Assembly: GCA_037190225.1 (NCBI GenBank)
Contig: JBBCJL010000006.1
Coordinates: 124,001 to 188,000, forward strand
Length of the DNA stretch: 64,000 nt
Source of the DNA: MKSF01 sp037190225
GTDB taxonomy: Bacteria; Bacteroidota; Bacteroidia; Chitinophagales; Chitinophagaceae
Direction of reading: 5' to 3'
Shown here: positions 33,901 to 43,016 of the stretch, piece after piece
Layout of the letters: each line of letters begins with the position of its first letter
How positions within the stretch are numbered: the first letter of the stretch is position 1
Position numbers and translations under genes: made by a program
Notes under the pieces: generated by a model
Told to the model about the DNA's origin: nothing
Databases searched by the model: none
What the model saw: only the letters and a program-made list of their open reading frames with translations

Positions 33901-36682
33901 CATACAGGTACCGGAATTCCTGGTCCATTAATTTAACAGGGATAGCGGCACTGTCCTGTATCCTGCGGCTGAATTCCAGCAGACTTACTATTTTTGATAT
34001 ATTGTTAAAATGATCACTATTAATACTGTTGCTTATATTATATAAAGTGATTTTTATATCGTGTAGCTGTTGGAGCGCTATTCCTGCTATAAAAGACTCC
34101 AGGCCGGTATAATAGCGAATAGTATGGAGCCGGGATAAGGGATGGGCTGTATAGTCCGTATTAAAGACGGGGTCGTCAGCCAGTGCCCGGATGTATTGCA
34201 TCCATTGTTCCAGCTGCCTGGCGTGCAAACCCAGCAGGAGCTCGGTCGGAAAATGGTACTTCAGCTCCTGTACACCGGTAGCGCCGGCAAGCGCTTCTAT
34301 AAGCTCATAGACAGAGAGGCCCGCTGCCTGCTTCTGGTGCATGGCTTTCTGGATATGCTCTATCTCGTTCCGGGACGCGGCCGCATTGCGTGCGGCTTTA
34401 AGGAATGCTTCATCCTGCAGGACCCTGGCCTGCTGCAGGGAGCTTTCCAGGTGCTCCAGTACCTGCTGCTTCCTGGACTTATTGGAATGCAGCTCCAAGG
34501 TGAATTTGTCAAGCCCTATGTCATACAGCCGCTTATGAACTACATCTAAAGCGGCTTTCTTGGCGGCCACGAAGAGCACTGTTTTGCCGTGGAACAGGAA
34601 ATTGGCAATAATATTGGTGATCGTCTGGGATTTGCCCGTTCCGGGAGGCCCGTGCAGCACAAAGCTTTTTCCCATATTGGCAGCAATGACGGCTTCCGTT
34701 TGGGAGCTGTCGGCATCAATAGGGAATATATGCTCGGTGGTCTCGAAATTCGTAGTGTCTGTATATTCGGGTAGCTGCAGGCTCGCATCAGCTTCATGCC
34801 GCTGGCTTACAAAGCTGCGTATAACAGGATGCTCCAGGAGGAAGGACATGTTCTGCCGTATATCCTGCCACAGGACCTGGGTGCTGAAATGAAAATTGGA
34901 AAGGAACAGCAGCTCATCTACTTCCCAGTTCTTATAAGGTAAGATGGCATTCCTTATTGTATTGAATACCTGGTTGATATCAATGGTTTCATTATCTTCG
35001 GAAAGCGTGATAAGACCGGAGAGGTCCAGGTTGAATTCCTGTATCAGGAATGCTATTAAGGTGGTGTTTACCTGTATATCCTCTTCCCGCAGCCTGAGGG
35101 TAAAGCGCGACAAGGCGCTTTGTCTTTTCAGGTCTGCCGGTACCATGATCAGGGGCGCTATCCGGCGGGTTTCCGGTGTTTTGGGGTCATACCATTTTAA
35201 AGCGCCCAGGGTGAGATAGAGGGAATTGGCGCCTGACTCATCAATGGCCAGCAGATTGTTCCTCATGATATGGGTTAGCACGTCCTGCAGGTCTGCAGCG
35301 CTGTAGGCGCTTACCAGCCTGTGCTGATCCATTTCGGCTGCCGCGTACCTGAACAGCCCGTCCGTTTCGTGCAGGGTATCTATCATCCGGCGTTTTTCCA
35401 GGCAGATGTCCAGCGCGTCCGTATTGATCAGCGTAAAGGCTTTCCCTGCTGTCAGCGCGTCCAGGAGGCTGCTGAAATTGACATTTACGAATTGTATGGC
35501 ATTATTGGACAACCTGAGATTGAGCAGGCTGTTCCGTAAGGTAAGGTCCAGCAGCTTCCGTTCCCACACCTGCTGCCTGGATGCCGGTGGAATGCTGTGT
35601 GACGCACCGGTATCAAGAGAGGGCAGGGTATTGAGGGTTAGGAATTCCTCCCTGCTGTCTTCCTTTTCAAGCAGGAGCGCGGCGGGTGTCTCCTGTTCCT
35701 GTATATGAGCGAAGGGTATGATGCCGGAGAGCCTGGAAGTCCTGATATCCAGGGCCAGCTGGAATGCCTTGTCCCCGATGATGAGGCGCTCTGCCGCGGC
35801 AACTGCTTCCTTAAAGCTGCCGCTTTGCCCGGCACAGACGGTCGTGGCTTCCCAGACCAGTATATCCTCGTTGCCTTTGCCCATCCTGTTCACGATCTCG
35901 CTTTTATAAGTGGTGACCGGCACATCCAGCCTTTTGTTGGAAAGCCAGCATCCCACAAAGGCGTGGCCCGGGGTCAGGATCAGCAGGGGATGCAGGTCCA
36001 TAGCTTCCAGGCAGGCGCAGATGACCAGGCTGAGATCCATACAATTGCCAAAACGCTGCCGCTGCACCTGGTCTGTCATCCGGATACGCTGGCCTTCTTT
36101 TTCATAGCCGGGCGGCAGTGCGCTGTACACCCACTGCTCATCTTTCAGTGTATAAAAAAGCGTGGCTATAATATCGCTGACCCTTTGTTTATTGCCGGAC
36201 TGGTAGCCGTCAAAGGCAGGATGGAACCCGTATTGCTGCAGGTTGGCGGCGGTTTTCCGCTTTATCTCGTATATGTACGGGTGATGCGGCGTAATATACC
36301 TTGCCAGGAATTTAGCTGCCCGGAGACCGGGAAAGCTGTCCGGCGGGTGGATCCAGACCTCCTGCCTCAATACCGCTATGACGGTCTCACCGGAGGTTGC
36401 CTCTATGGTTACCAGGGTGCTGCATTTTTCGGACAGTGCGCCGGTAAGGCTGTGAGCGGTGTATTGCCGGAGATCGTCTATGGTAAAAGGCGCCGTAGCC
36501 GGCAGCCCGGCAATATGTACCGGCTCAAAGTACAACAGCCCGTTATCTGTCTGTACGGTTACAGTGACATCCGTCCGGGTCATCCCTGCTTCGGGATACA
36601 GGGTAATATCTTTAACCAGCCTGTACGTGGTATCAGTAAGGAGTGTATAATATGGGGTCTCAAAATTTGCCCTGATGGTCAT
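30923..36682 (-). CDS. Giant DUF4011-type SF1 helicase with transglutaminase-like and degenerate Vsr-like nuclease domains
   Basis: This 1919-residue protein is made of several parts. An N-terminal region holds a transglutaminase-like triad (Cys214 in FGNCMDLS, His240 in GHAF, Glu278 in VWEATT). A DUF4011-like segment (VWERKLLDLTLRNSLLNLRL) follows. The SF1 helicase has Walker A GPPGTGKSQT (about 677-686), DEASQL (about 1306) and a motif VI region RRLNVAITRARKEM (about 1530-1545). A C-terminal MTES_1575/Vsr-like domain reads IAIAVV and GVIPDN where active relatives have IDLAVV and GIECDG, so the nuclease looks inactive. A DUF3320-like tail ends the protein. DUF4011-helicase-Vsr proteins have been linked to phage defence; this role here is inference. 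Confidence 0.85.
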   Translation of the reverse strand: MTIRANFETPYYTLLTDTTYRLVKDITLYPEAGMTRTDVTVTVQTDNGLLYFEPVHIAGLPATAPFTIDDLRQYTAHSLTGALSEKCSTLVTIEATSGETVIAVLRQEVWIHPPDSFPGLRAAKFLARYITPHHPYIYEIKRKTAANLQQYGFHPAFDGYQSGNKQRVSDIIATLFYTLKDEQWVYSALPPGYEKEGQRIRMTDQVQRQRFGNCMDLSLVICACLEAMDLHPLLILTPGHAFVGCWLSNKRLDVPVTTYKSEIVNRMGKGNEDILVWEATTVCAGQSGSFKEAVAAAERLIIGDKAFQLALDIRTSRLSGIIPFAHIQEQETPAALLLEKEDSREEFLTLNTLPSLDTGASHSIPPASRQQVWERKLLDLTLRNSLLNLRLSNNAIQFVNVNFSSLLDALTAGKAFTLINTDALDICLEKRRMIDTLHETDGLFRYAAAEMDQHRLVSAYSAADLQDVLTHIMRNNLLAIDESGANSLYLTLGALKWYDPKTPETRRIAPLIMVPADLKRQSALSRFTLRLREEDIQVNTTLIAFLIQEFNLDLSGLITLSEDNETIDINQVFNTIRNAILPYKNWEVDELLFLSNFHFSTQVLWQDIRQNMSFLLEHPVIRSFVSQRHEADASLQLPEYTDTTNFETTEHIFPIDADSSQTEAVIAANMGKSFVLHGPPGTGKSQTITNIIANFLFHGKTVLFVAAKKAALDVVHKRLYDIGLDKFTLELHSNKSRKQQVLEHLESSLQQARVLQDEAFLKAARNAAASRNEIEHIQKAMHQKQAAGLSVYELIEALAGATGVQELKYHFPTELLLGLHARQLEQWMQYIRALADDPVFNTDYTAHPLSRLHTIRYYTGLESFIAGIALQQLHDIKITLYNISNSINSDHFNNISKIVSLLEFSRRIQDSAAIPVKLMDQEFRYLYDDYVQLISLMNIKLNTEKEIISRSDINIINLDTKTLNQEYKQALSQWLIPRLFNRLRIRKQLKPFIQPSLNDAGILQLLEAANQYKDIQINLDKEHNKILFNNIQKIIFEENALEKLAAYKAIMTEVQDLASGTGISSFISKRVSELPARADITDIFPPATWQALQLLEQQWNGLQPVLLQLDKTFVWSTPLPDLDDIAGAITLLQQHIHLLHPWSVFRALQQQGNDLGLTKYLQYAAAQQLKGDMLETDFRNSLYAELLQFYIRSNPLLRNFRGLNTEKLMAAYRLLQQNFAEYTKREVYTRLLQRLPDTQYARVDHSELTILQRAIKSKGRGISIRQLLQRTPNIMPRLSPCMLMSPISVAQYLDIGLPKFDLVIFDEASQLPTAEAVSAMARGRQVIIAGDPRQMPPTSFFTARRTEEEYTDLEDMESILDDTLSIQVPSMYLLRHYRSAHESLISFSNRSFYNNSLFTFPSADDRISRVQLIPVKGFYDKGRTRQNPAEAAAVVQEVLRRLRSPGLRHTTMGIVTFSQPQQSLIEDLLDQAFARYPELEDTARQLEAPVFIKNLENVQGDERDVILFSVGYGPDQTGRVSMNFGPLNREGGWRRLNVAITRARKEMLVFSTLQPEMIDLDKTASRGVAAFKGFLEYAAGRSDHREQASRERDRLVQEIGVFLTSQQYEIVYDTGHSHFRIAIAVVHPDHPEQFILGVIPDNRNYYDSGNVNDRIIILPAVLRHLGWNLVHISALDWHYHKQEIQEHLLRHLASLLQAGEVPPPAAPLPEAYTFSPDNLQEAAVDAAFLATSSKRKVYETATLSGMRQDGADALLAAGNREIVKNQLLRITMKEAPVNFGVLQKKVAGLWHIARTGSRIERYIQELLHELGLPVTTFSGETFVWKGGHTGTTLEYYRTMPDQEKRQVTDLCPQEIFLCLHEVLQHHIRLEKTHAFRYLQKTLMNTRYNAACNDYLEQAIEVANHTAQTLFIASDHYKIN

Positions 36683-37223
36683 ACTTCAGCGATGTTTCCG
36701 GAATATGACACGAATATAGACAATTTTAAAAGGGCAGAAAGCGCCGGACCGGGGAATAATCTATAAAAATATGAATATCGCGGGTGATTATAATGAACTG
36801 AACCTGAGTTTGGCTGCCGGGGAATAAATATAATAGCTATATATATGTAAGCAACGAAGCCATCATAGGAAAGCTGTAAGGATAAGCTACAAAAATAGAG
36901 ATTGCTCACATCCGTTCGGAATGTCCAGGTATGTTCTAGTATCTTTTGGCAGCAAAAGCACTCCCTGGCTCACAGAGCGGGCACTTTCAGTGGAATGTAC
37001 CTGTAACAACAGGTTGTTTCCTGTAAGCAGATAGCCAGTCAATATTTTTCCCAAACCTATGGGCATCGGACTACTAAGCAGCCGGAATAAATATTGATTG
37101 AAGGATGAGCAGGAAAGTTGCTAATTTTACATCAAGATGGAATTGCCAATTCAAGGTTGACCGATACCAAAGGAGAGAAGGGTATTCCTGCAATAAGATA
37201 TACTTAAATAAAGATAATTTTTT
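36683..37223. other. Intergenic region without a recognised gene
   Basis: These 541 AT-rich bases separate the divergent helicase and TonB-like genes. A minus-strand TATTTTTG box is at 36890-36897, about 208 bases from the helicase start. No convincing ORF or RNA was found. Confidence 0.5.
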
Positions 37224-37679
37224 ATGAAGCATTATAGCCTGGTATCAGCAGTGGTGATATCTGTATTTACAGTCACTTCGTGTGGTCTTTTTAAAAAGCA
37301 GGCTCTTGAAGAAGTGCCGTTAGCCGGTTCCGTCAGCCTTCAACCCGTACCTGAGACAGCCAGCCAGACAGAGATACACACGATGGTACAGGAAAAAGCC
37401 CGGTATAACGGCAACTTACGGGAGTTCATTATAAAACATTTAAGATATCCGGAGAAGGCCAAGGAGAATAATATACAGGGTCGCGTAACGGTACAGTTTG
37501 ATATTACGGCAGACGGTACAGTGGAAAATGCGGGAGTGGTCCGGGGGCTGGAAGAGGACTGTAATAATGAAGCCATCAGGCTCATACAGCTCACAAGCGA
37601 GTCCTGGAAGCCTGAAATAATCGGGGGGAAACCGGTTAAGAGTACTTATACCTTTTCTGTTGACTTTAAATTGAACTAA
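37224..37679 (+). CDS. TonB C-terminal domain lipoprotein
   Basis: The 151-residue protein begins with a lipoprotein signal (SVFTVTSCGLF, lipidated Cys about 21) and ends in a TonB C-terminal domain: LRYPEKAKENNIQGRVTVQF, then DGTVENAGVVRGLEEDCNNEA and a terminal strand TYTFSVDFKLN. Unlike classical TonB it has no inner membrane helix or Pro-rich spacer, so it cannot be a normal energy transducer. It is 41 bases upstream of the AI-2E family gene. Confidence 0.82.
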   Translation: MKHYSLVSAVVISVFTVTSCGLFKKQALEEVPLAGSVSLQPVPETASQTEIHTMVQEKARYNGNLREFIIKHLRYPEKAKENNIQGRVTVQFDITADGTVENAGVVRGLEEDCNNEAIRLIQLTSESWKPEIIGGKPVKSTYTFSVDFKLN

Positions 37680-37720
37680 TTGGCACATATATTTATTATG
37701 TTAAAATAAACTTTTCAGGT

Positions 37721-38860
37721 ATGTTGCGTCAAAAATACAGGGAACTCCCTTTTTACCTTAAGCTGGCCAGCGTGGCCATCAGTATTCTCGCATTCGGCTA
37801 TCTCGCCAGTATCGGCCAGACGATATTCGTTCCCCTGATATTAGGCAGCCTTTTTGCCCTGCTGCTGGTGCCGGCCTGCAGCTTTCTTGAGAATAAGATA
37901 AGGCTGCCCCGTACCCTGGCTACTATTATAACAGTCACCGTTTTTTTCGGTGGCGGCTTTTACCTAATTTATATGCTGGCCTCCCAGCTGACCATGCTGA
38001 AAGAGGACTGGCCGGCCTTTTACCAGCAGCTGGTACATACCTTTGACAGCATGCAGGCCTGGATCGATACTACTTTCGGCATTAATTCCAAGGAACAGAT
38101 AAAGATACTGAATGATACGGCCAGCAGCTCTTTCGGCCAGGGAACGATGATACTGGGTGTGGCATTGATGTCCCTGTCTTCCTTTACCATTTTCCTGGTA
38201 TTCCTCTTTTTATATACTTTCTTTGTATTATTGTACAGGAGTCATATCGTGAAATTCTTCCTGCTGCTGAACCACAGCGACCATCACGATACGGTGCTGG
38301 ATATCATAAGCCAGGTAAAATATGTGGTGAAGCGGTACCTTATGGGACTGGCGATCCAGATGCTGCTGGTATCTACAATGGTCACTGTGGCATTGATGAT
38401 CATTGATGTGAAGTACAGCTTTCTCCTGGGGGCTATTACCGGTGTGTTCAACGTATTGCCGTATGTGGGCATCCTGATCTCCCTGCTGCTTATTTCCCTG
38501 ATCGCCTTTGCTACGGCGGGTATGACAAAGGTGCTGCTGGTCATCCTGGCACTGGTGATCATCCACGCGATTGACGGCAATTATATCGTGCCGAAGGTGG
38601 TGGGGTCCAAGGTGCAGGTCAACTCGCTGTTCGCTTTGCTGGCCATTATCGTGGGCGAGATGCTATGGGGTATTTCCGGGATGTTCCTGGCCATTCCCAT
38701 CCTGGCGATAGCTAAAATAATCTTTGACAGGGTGGAAGATCTGAAAGCCTGGGGCTTCCTGCTGGGTGAAGAAGGTGTTGATATCATAAAGGAAGATATC
38801 GCGGAGCAAAAGATGGAGCAGGTGCCGCCGCCGGAACAGGAAGATATGCTTACGGAATAA
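37721..38860 (+). CDS. AI-2E family transporter
   Basis: The 379-residue protein has the family's ~8 membrane helices: a pair near the N-terminus, a soluble middle (LKEDWPAFYQQLVHTFDSMQ) and a helix-rich C-terminal half with LLGAITGVFNVLPYVG and HAIDGNYIVPKVVGSKVQVN, which are the conserved signatures. Members export small molecules or ions (TqsA, YdiK); the substrate here is unknown. A strong bidirectional terminator follows. Confidence 0.92.
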   Translation: MLRQKYRELPFYLKLASVAISILAFGYLASIGQTIFVPLILGSLFALLLVPACSFLENKIRLPRTLATIITVTVFFGGGFYLIYMLASQLTMLKEDWPAFYQQLVHTFDSMQAWIDTTFGINSKEQIKILNDTASSSFGQGTMILGVALMSLSSFTIFLVFLFLYTFFVLLYRSHIVKFFLLLNHSDHHDTVLDIISQVKYVVKRYLMGLAIQMLLVSTMVTVALMIIDVKYSFLLGAITGVFNVLPYVGILISLLLISLIAFATAGMTKVLLVILALVIIHAIDGNYIVPKVVGSKVQVNSLFALLAIIVGEMLWGISGMFLAIPILAIAKIIFDRVEDLKAWGFLLGEEGVDIIKEDIAEQKMEQVPPPEQEDMLTE

Positions 38861-38911
38861 GATCCATTGTATCTCTGTAAAGGTGCTGCCGGAACCCATC
38901 GTTCAACCGCT

Positions 38912-38961
38912 CCATTAAAAAAGCGGTAAACCCCCACAAGGGTTTACCGCTTTTTTAATGG
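38912..38961. terminator. Bidirectional intrinsic terminator
   Basis: A perfect 22-bp stem (38912-38933 with 38940-38961) with a 6-base loop carries A6 on one arm and T6 on the other. It serves both the AI-2E gene and the convergent sdh operon. Confidence 0.92.
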
Positions 38962-38975
38962 ATATATTTTTGATA

Positions 38976-39740
38976 TTAATCTCTTCCGCTGGATACCGCC
39001 CCTATATATTCCGCATTCAGCCTGCGGATATTCAGGATGGAAATAGCTTTGGGGCATTCCGCCTCACAGGCCATGGTGTTGGTGCAGGCACCGAAACCTT
39101 CCTTGTCATGCTGCTCTACCATATTCATTACACGGCTTCTTCTTTCCGGCTCTCCCTGGGGCAATAAGGCCAGGTGAGCTACCTTGGCGGATAAGAAGAG
39201 CATAGCGGAAGCGTTCTTACAGGCTGCCACACAGGCGCCGCAACCGATACAGGCGGCCGCTGCGAAGGATTCATCCGCTTTATCTTTGGCTATGGGGAGA
39301 CAGTTGGCATCCTGGGCGTTACCGGTATTTACGGATATATAGCCGCCGGCCTGGATGATGCGGTCAAATGCGGAACGGTCTACCATCAGGTCCTTGATCA
39401 CCGGGAATGCTTTGGCTCTCCAGGGCTCTACTACAATAGTATCTCCGTTCTTATATTGACGCATATGCAGCTGGCAGGTGGTGGTCTCAGACCATGGACC
39501 ATGCGGCTGACCATCTATGAACATGGAGCAGGCGCCGCAGATACCTTCACGGCAATCGTGATCGAATGTGATGGGTTCCTTTCCTTCGCTGATCAATTGT
39601 TCATTCAATACATCAAACATTTCCAGGAAGGACATTTCCGATGAGATATCTTTTACCTGGTATGTTTCAAACTGACCCTGGGACTGTGCATTTTGCTGAC
39701 GCCACACTTTAAGTGTGAGGTTCATATTATAGTGTTCCAT
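38976..39740 (-). CDS. sdhB: Succinate dehydrogenase/fumarate reductase iron-sulfur subunit
   Basis: The 254-residue subunit transfers electrons from the flavoprotein to the membrane quinone site. It has the 2Fe-2S motif CREGICGACSMFIDG, a second Cys further on, and two ferredoxin-like motifs CIGCGACVAACKNAS and ACTNTMACEAECPKA. Start could instead be MNLTLKVWRQ at 39725. Third gene of the sdhC-sdhA-sdhB operon; the terminator at 38912-38961 ends it. Confidence 0.95.
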   Translation of the reverse strand: MEHYNMNLTLKVWRQQNAQSQGQFETYQVKDISSEMSFLEMFDVLNEQLISEGKEPITFDHDCREGICGACSMFIDGQPHGPWSETTTCQLHMRQYKNGDTIVVEPWRAKAFPVIKDLMVDRSAFDRIIQAGGYISVNTGNAQDANCLPIAKDKADESFAAAACIGCGACVAACKNASAMLFLSAKVAHLALLPQGEPERRSRVMNMVEQHDKEGFGACTNTMACEAECPKAISILNIRRLNAEYIGAVSSGRD

Positions 39741-39844
39741 AATATTGTGATTTGGAGATCCGGAAATGTGCTGGTGAGCCGTTCCTTATTTTGATCTCGT
39801 ATTTTAAACTAATTTTAAATGAATCTGGGTTGAGCGATGCAATT

Positions 39845-41821
39845 TTATTTATAATTACGCTGGGTCGGTTTGATCACCTCGTAATTCAACGATTCCTTAT
39901 GCAAGGTCCATTGACCATCGCCGGTGCTTTCCCAACAGGAAACATACATGAACTGGTCATCGTGGCGTAATGCCTCACCGTCTTCTGTTTGGGATTCCTC
40001 GCGGAAGTGACCGCCGCAGGATTCTCTTCTTTCCAGCGCGTCCATACACATCAGCTCGCCCAGCTCGATGAAATCCGCAACCCTGTTGGCCTTATCCAGC
40101 TCCGTATTCATACCTTCCACTGTACCGGGGATAAATAAGTCGCTCCAGAATTCTTTTTTCAGCGCCCTGATCTCTTCGATGGCTTCTTTCAGACCCTGCT
40201 CGTTACGGGCCATACCGCATTTGTCCCACATGATCTTACCCAGGCGCTTGTGCAGGCTTTCCACGGATTGCTTGCCCTTGATGGACATCAGCTTATTGAT
40301 CCTGTCAGCTACTTCCTGCTCCGCTTTCACAAATTCAGGATGGTCGGTGGGGATCGCTTTGGTCCTGATATCGTCTGCCAGGTAATTACCGATAGTGTAA
40401 GGAATTACGAAATAGCCGTCTGCCAGGCCCTGCATCAGTGCAGAGGCTCCCAGGCGGTTGGCGCCGTGATCGGAGAAGTTGGCCTCACCCAGCGCATATA
40501 ATCCGGGAATAGTGGTCATCAGCTCGTAATCCACCCATATACCGCCCATGGTATAGTGCACGGCAGGATAGATACGCATAGGCACCTCATAAGGATTTTC
40601 GCCGGTGATCTTGGCGTACATATCAAAAAGGTTACCGTATTTCTCTTTTACCACTTCCTTGCCCAGGCGGTCTATGGTAGCAGCGTCGGGGTTATGGTTA
40701 CCATGCTTATTACATTCTATTCTGCCATATCTTTCAATAGCCGCGGCGAAATCCAGGTACACCGCCTGCTTGGAAGTACCTACACCATAGCCGGCATCAC
40801 ATCTTTCCTTGGCAGCGCGGGAGGCTACATCGCGGGGCACCAGGTTACCGAAGGCAGGGTAGCGGCGCTCCAGGTAGTAATCCCTTTCGTCTTCCGGGAT
40901 ATCGGACGCTTTCCTGTTGTCATTCTGTTGTTTAGGCACCCAGATACGACCATCGTTACGTAAGGATTCCGACATCAGCGTCAGCTTGGACTGGTGGTCG
41001 CCGGAAACCGGGATACAGGTCGGGTGGATCTGCGTAAAGCATGGGTTACCGAAGTAAGCGCCTTTCTTATGCGCTTTCCAGGCTGCGGTCACGTTGCTGC
41101 CCATCGCGTTGGTGGACAGGTAGAATACGTTGCCGTAGCCACCGGAGCACAGCAATACGGCGTGCCCGAAATATCTTTCTAATTTACCTGACACCAGGTT
41201 GCGGGCAATGATACCGCGTGCCTTACCGTCTATGACCACCACATCCAGCATTTCGTGGCGGGAATACATGGTCACATTACCCAAGGCTACCTGGCGCTCC
41301 AGCGCCTGGTAGGCGCCGATCAATAATTGCTGTCCGGTCTGTCCGGCAGCGTAGAAGGTACGTTGTACCTGTGTACCGCCGAAAGAACGGTTAGACAGCA
41401 TACCGCCGTATTCGCGGGCAAAGGGAACACCCTGTGCCACACACTGGTCGATGATATTGGCGCTCACCTCGGCCAGGCGGTGTACGTTGGCCTCGCGTGC
41501 ACGGTAGTCACCACCTTTGATCGTATCGTAGAACAGGCGGTAAACGGAGTCACCATCGTTCTGGTAGTTCTTTGCTGCATTGATACCGCCCTGTGCCGCG
41601 ATAGAGTGCGCACGGCGGGGAGAATCCTGGAAACAGAAGCATTTCACCTTATAGCCCAGCTCACCCAGTGATGCCGCGGCAGAAGCGCCGGCAAGCCCGG
41701 ATCCGATAACTATAACCTCAATACTACGTTTGTTGGCAGGGTTAACAATCTTACAGTTTGCTTTGTATTTAGTCCATTTTTGGGATAGCTCTCCCTGGGG
41801 AATTTTTGAATCTAAAGCCAT
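39845..41821 (-). CDS. sdhA: Succinate dehydrogenase/fumarate reductase flavoprotein subunit
   Basis: The 658-residue flavoprotein oxidises succinate to fumarate. It has the FAD-binding GSGLAGASAAASLGELG, the probable covalent FAD site in RRAHSIAAQGGINAAK, and active-site regions RYPAFGNLVPRDVASR and HYTMGGIWVDYE. Length fits the Bacteroidota-type enzyme that works with a single diheme cytochrome. It lies between sdhC and sdhB. Confidence 0.97.
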   Translation of the reverse strand: MALDSKIPQGELSQKWTKYKANCKIVNPANKRSIEVIVIGSGLAGASAAASLGELGYKVKCFCFQDSPRRAHSIAAQGGINAAKNYQNDGDSVYRLFYDTIKGGDYRAREANVHRLAEVSANIIDQCVAQGVPFAREYGGMLSNRSFGGTQVQRTFYAAGQTGQQLLIGAYQALERQVALGNVTMYSRHEMLDVVVIDGKARGIIARNLVSGKLERYFGHAVLLCSGGYGNVFYLSTNAMGSNVTAAWKAHKKGAYFGNPCFTQIHPTCIPVSGDHQSKLTLMSESLRNDGRIWVPKQQNDNRKASDIPEDERDYYLERRYPAFGNLVPRDVASRAAKERCDAGYGVGTSKQAVYLDFAAAIERYGRIECNKHGNHNPDAATIDRLGKEVVKEKYGNLFDMYAKITGENPYEVPMRIYPAVHYTMGGIWVDYELMTTIPGLYALGEANFSDHGANRLGASALMQGLADGYFVIPYTIGNYLADDIRTKAIPTDHPEFVKAEQEVADRINKLMSIKGKQSVESLHKRLGKIMWDKCGMARNEQGLKEAIEEIRALKKEFWSDLFIPGTVEGMNTELDKANRVADFIELGELMCMDALERRESCGGHFREESQTEDGEALRHDDQFMYVSCWESTGDGQWTLHKESLNYEVIKPTQRNYK

Positions 41822-41918
41822 AGTTCTTAATATTATGATCGAAGTCTTGCTTCGGAGTACATTCTTAAAATTTAGTGATGCATCAGGTGTTAAAGTATAA
41901 TATATATACTTTGTCGTA

Positions 41919-42647
41919 TTAGTGTGCCAGCGTTTGTGCGGCAGCTCTTGCCGTTTCCGCGTCAGGCAGCAATCCCAGGTAGAAGGACAGCGGCATTGCT
42001 ATGAAGATCAATGGAATAACGATAGAATAGACCGTTCCCACGCACCTCAGCAGGCCTGTATATTTCCTGGTGGAAAGTCCCAGGGTCTGGAAAGCAGACC
42101 AGAAGCCGTGCAGCAGGTGATAGGCCAGGGAGATACAGCCTAATATATATACTATAACTACCCATAACTCCTTGAATGTAAGCTCCATTAACAGGTACAG
42201 GTCCTTTTCATGACCTGTTACCAATTGCTGGTAGCGGTTGGGCACCCAGAAGTGATACAGGTGAAGCACCAAAAATAATAATATCAAGGTACCCAGCAGT
42301 CCCATGGAACGGCTGTACCATTTGCTGCTCTTATTTCCCGGGTGCACATTATAGTCTACAGGACGTTTGGTCTTATTATCAAAAAACAGCATCAGCCCCT
42401 GGACGATATGCAGGATGATACCCGCCAGGAGACCGATCTCGGCTATTCTTGTAAGGGGATTGCTGCCCAGAAAGTGCGCTGCACCTTCGTAAGCCTTATA
42501 GCCTCTTCCTAAAGGTCCGAACCACTCTAAAAATACCAGCGCATTAACATAGCAGTGCACTATCAAAAATAAAATAAGAAAAACGCCGGTGAGGGCCATA
42601 ACCAATTTCTTCCCGATCGAAGACGTAAACGCTTGTTTCCAATTCAT
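41919..42647 (-). CDS. sdhC: Succinate dehydrogenase cytochrome b subunit
   Basis: The 242-residue protein has five predicted membrane helices and His residues in HCYVNALVF, GIILHIVQG, LVLHLYHFW and LAYHLLHGFWSAFQ suitable as ligands for two hemes. It is the membrane anchor and quinone-reacting part of the complex and starts the sdhCAB operon. Confidence 0.93.
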   Translation of the reverse strand: MNWKQAFTSSIGKKLVMALTGVFLILFLIVHCYVNALVFLEWFGPLGRGYKAYEGAAHFLGSNPLTRIAEIGLLAGIILHIVQGLMLFFDNKTKRPVDYNVHPGNKSSKWYSRSMGLLGTLILLFLVLHLYHFWVPNRYQQLVTGHEKDLYLLMELTFKELWVVIVYILGCISLAYHLLHGFWSAFQTLGLSTRKYTGLLRCVGTVYSIVIPLIFIAMPLSFYLGLLPDAETARAAAQTLAH

Positions 42648-42695
42648 AATGTGAAGCTAAAATGAGAATTGTAAATTTTTTGTCATATTTCCGTG

Positions 42696-42703
42696 CAAAT
42701 TTA
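42696..42703 (-). promoter_or_regulatory. -7 promoter box of the sdhCAB operon
   Basis: On the minus strand TAAATTTG lies 48 bases before the sdhC start. No -33 element at normal spacing. The rest of the ~370-base gap to mqnE shows no supported gene. Confidence 0.45.
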
Positions 42704-42983
42704 ATAACGTAATTCAATAAAAGCTACCAATTTTTTAAAAATATTATATAGATATACAAAAATGTTTTTTGTTAAATTTAATGATGCTGTCTTTCAGATG
42801 TTTAAATATTGTCATTTTGTTGCAACCTTAAAATGGCTTTATATTGGAAGGGAATGCAAAAAAGTATCAAAAGTCCGGTGCTGATCAAGACAAAATGGCA
42901 GATGGCAGAGCCCGTGTCGTCTTGTTTTTACGACAGGATTCTTTTAAGGGCAAAAAAATGCTGGGGAAACTTATTTTATCGCT

Positions 42984-42991
42984 TAACTTTG
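42984..42991 (+). promoter_or_regulatory. -7 promoter box of mqnE
   Basis: TAACTTTG fits TAnnTTTG and lies 25 bases before the mqnE ATG. Confidence 0.45.
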
Positions 42992-43016
42992 TGAGATCAA
43001 TATTTTAAGCAAGCTC

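Noticed and set aside
42809..42994. 61-residue ORF between sdhC and mqnE
   Set aside because: It overlaps the mqnE -7 box and has no recognisable features.
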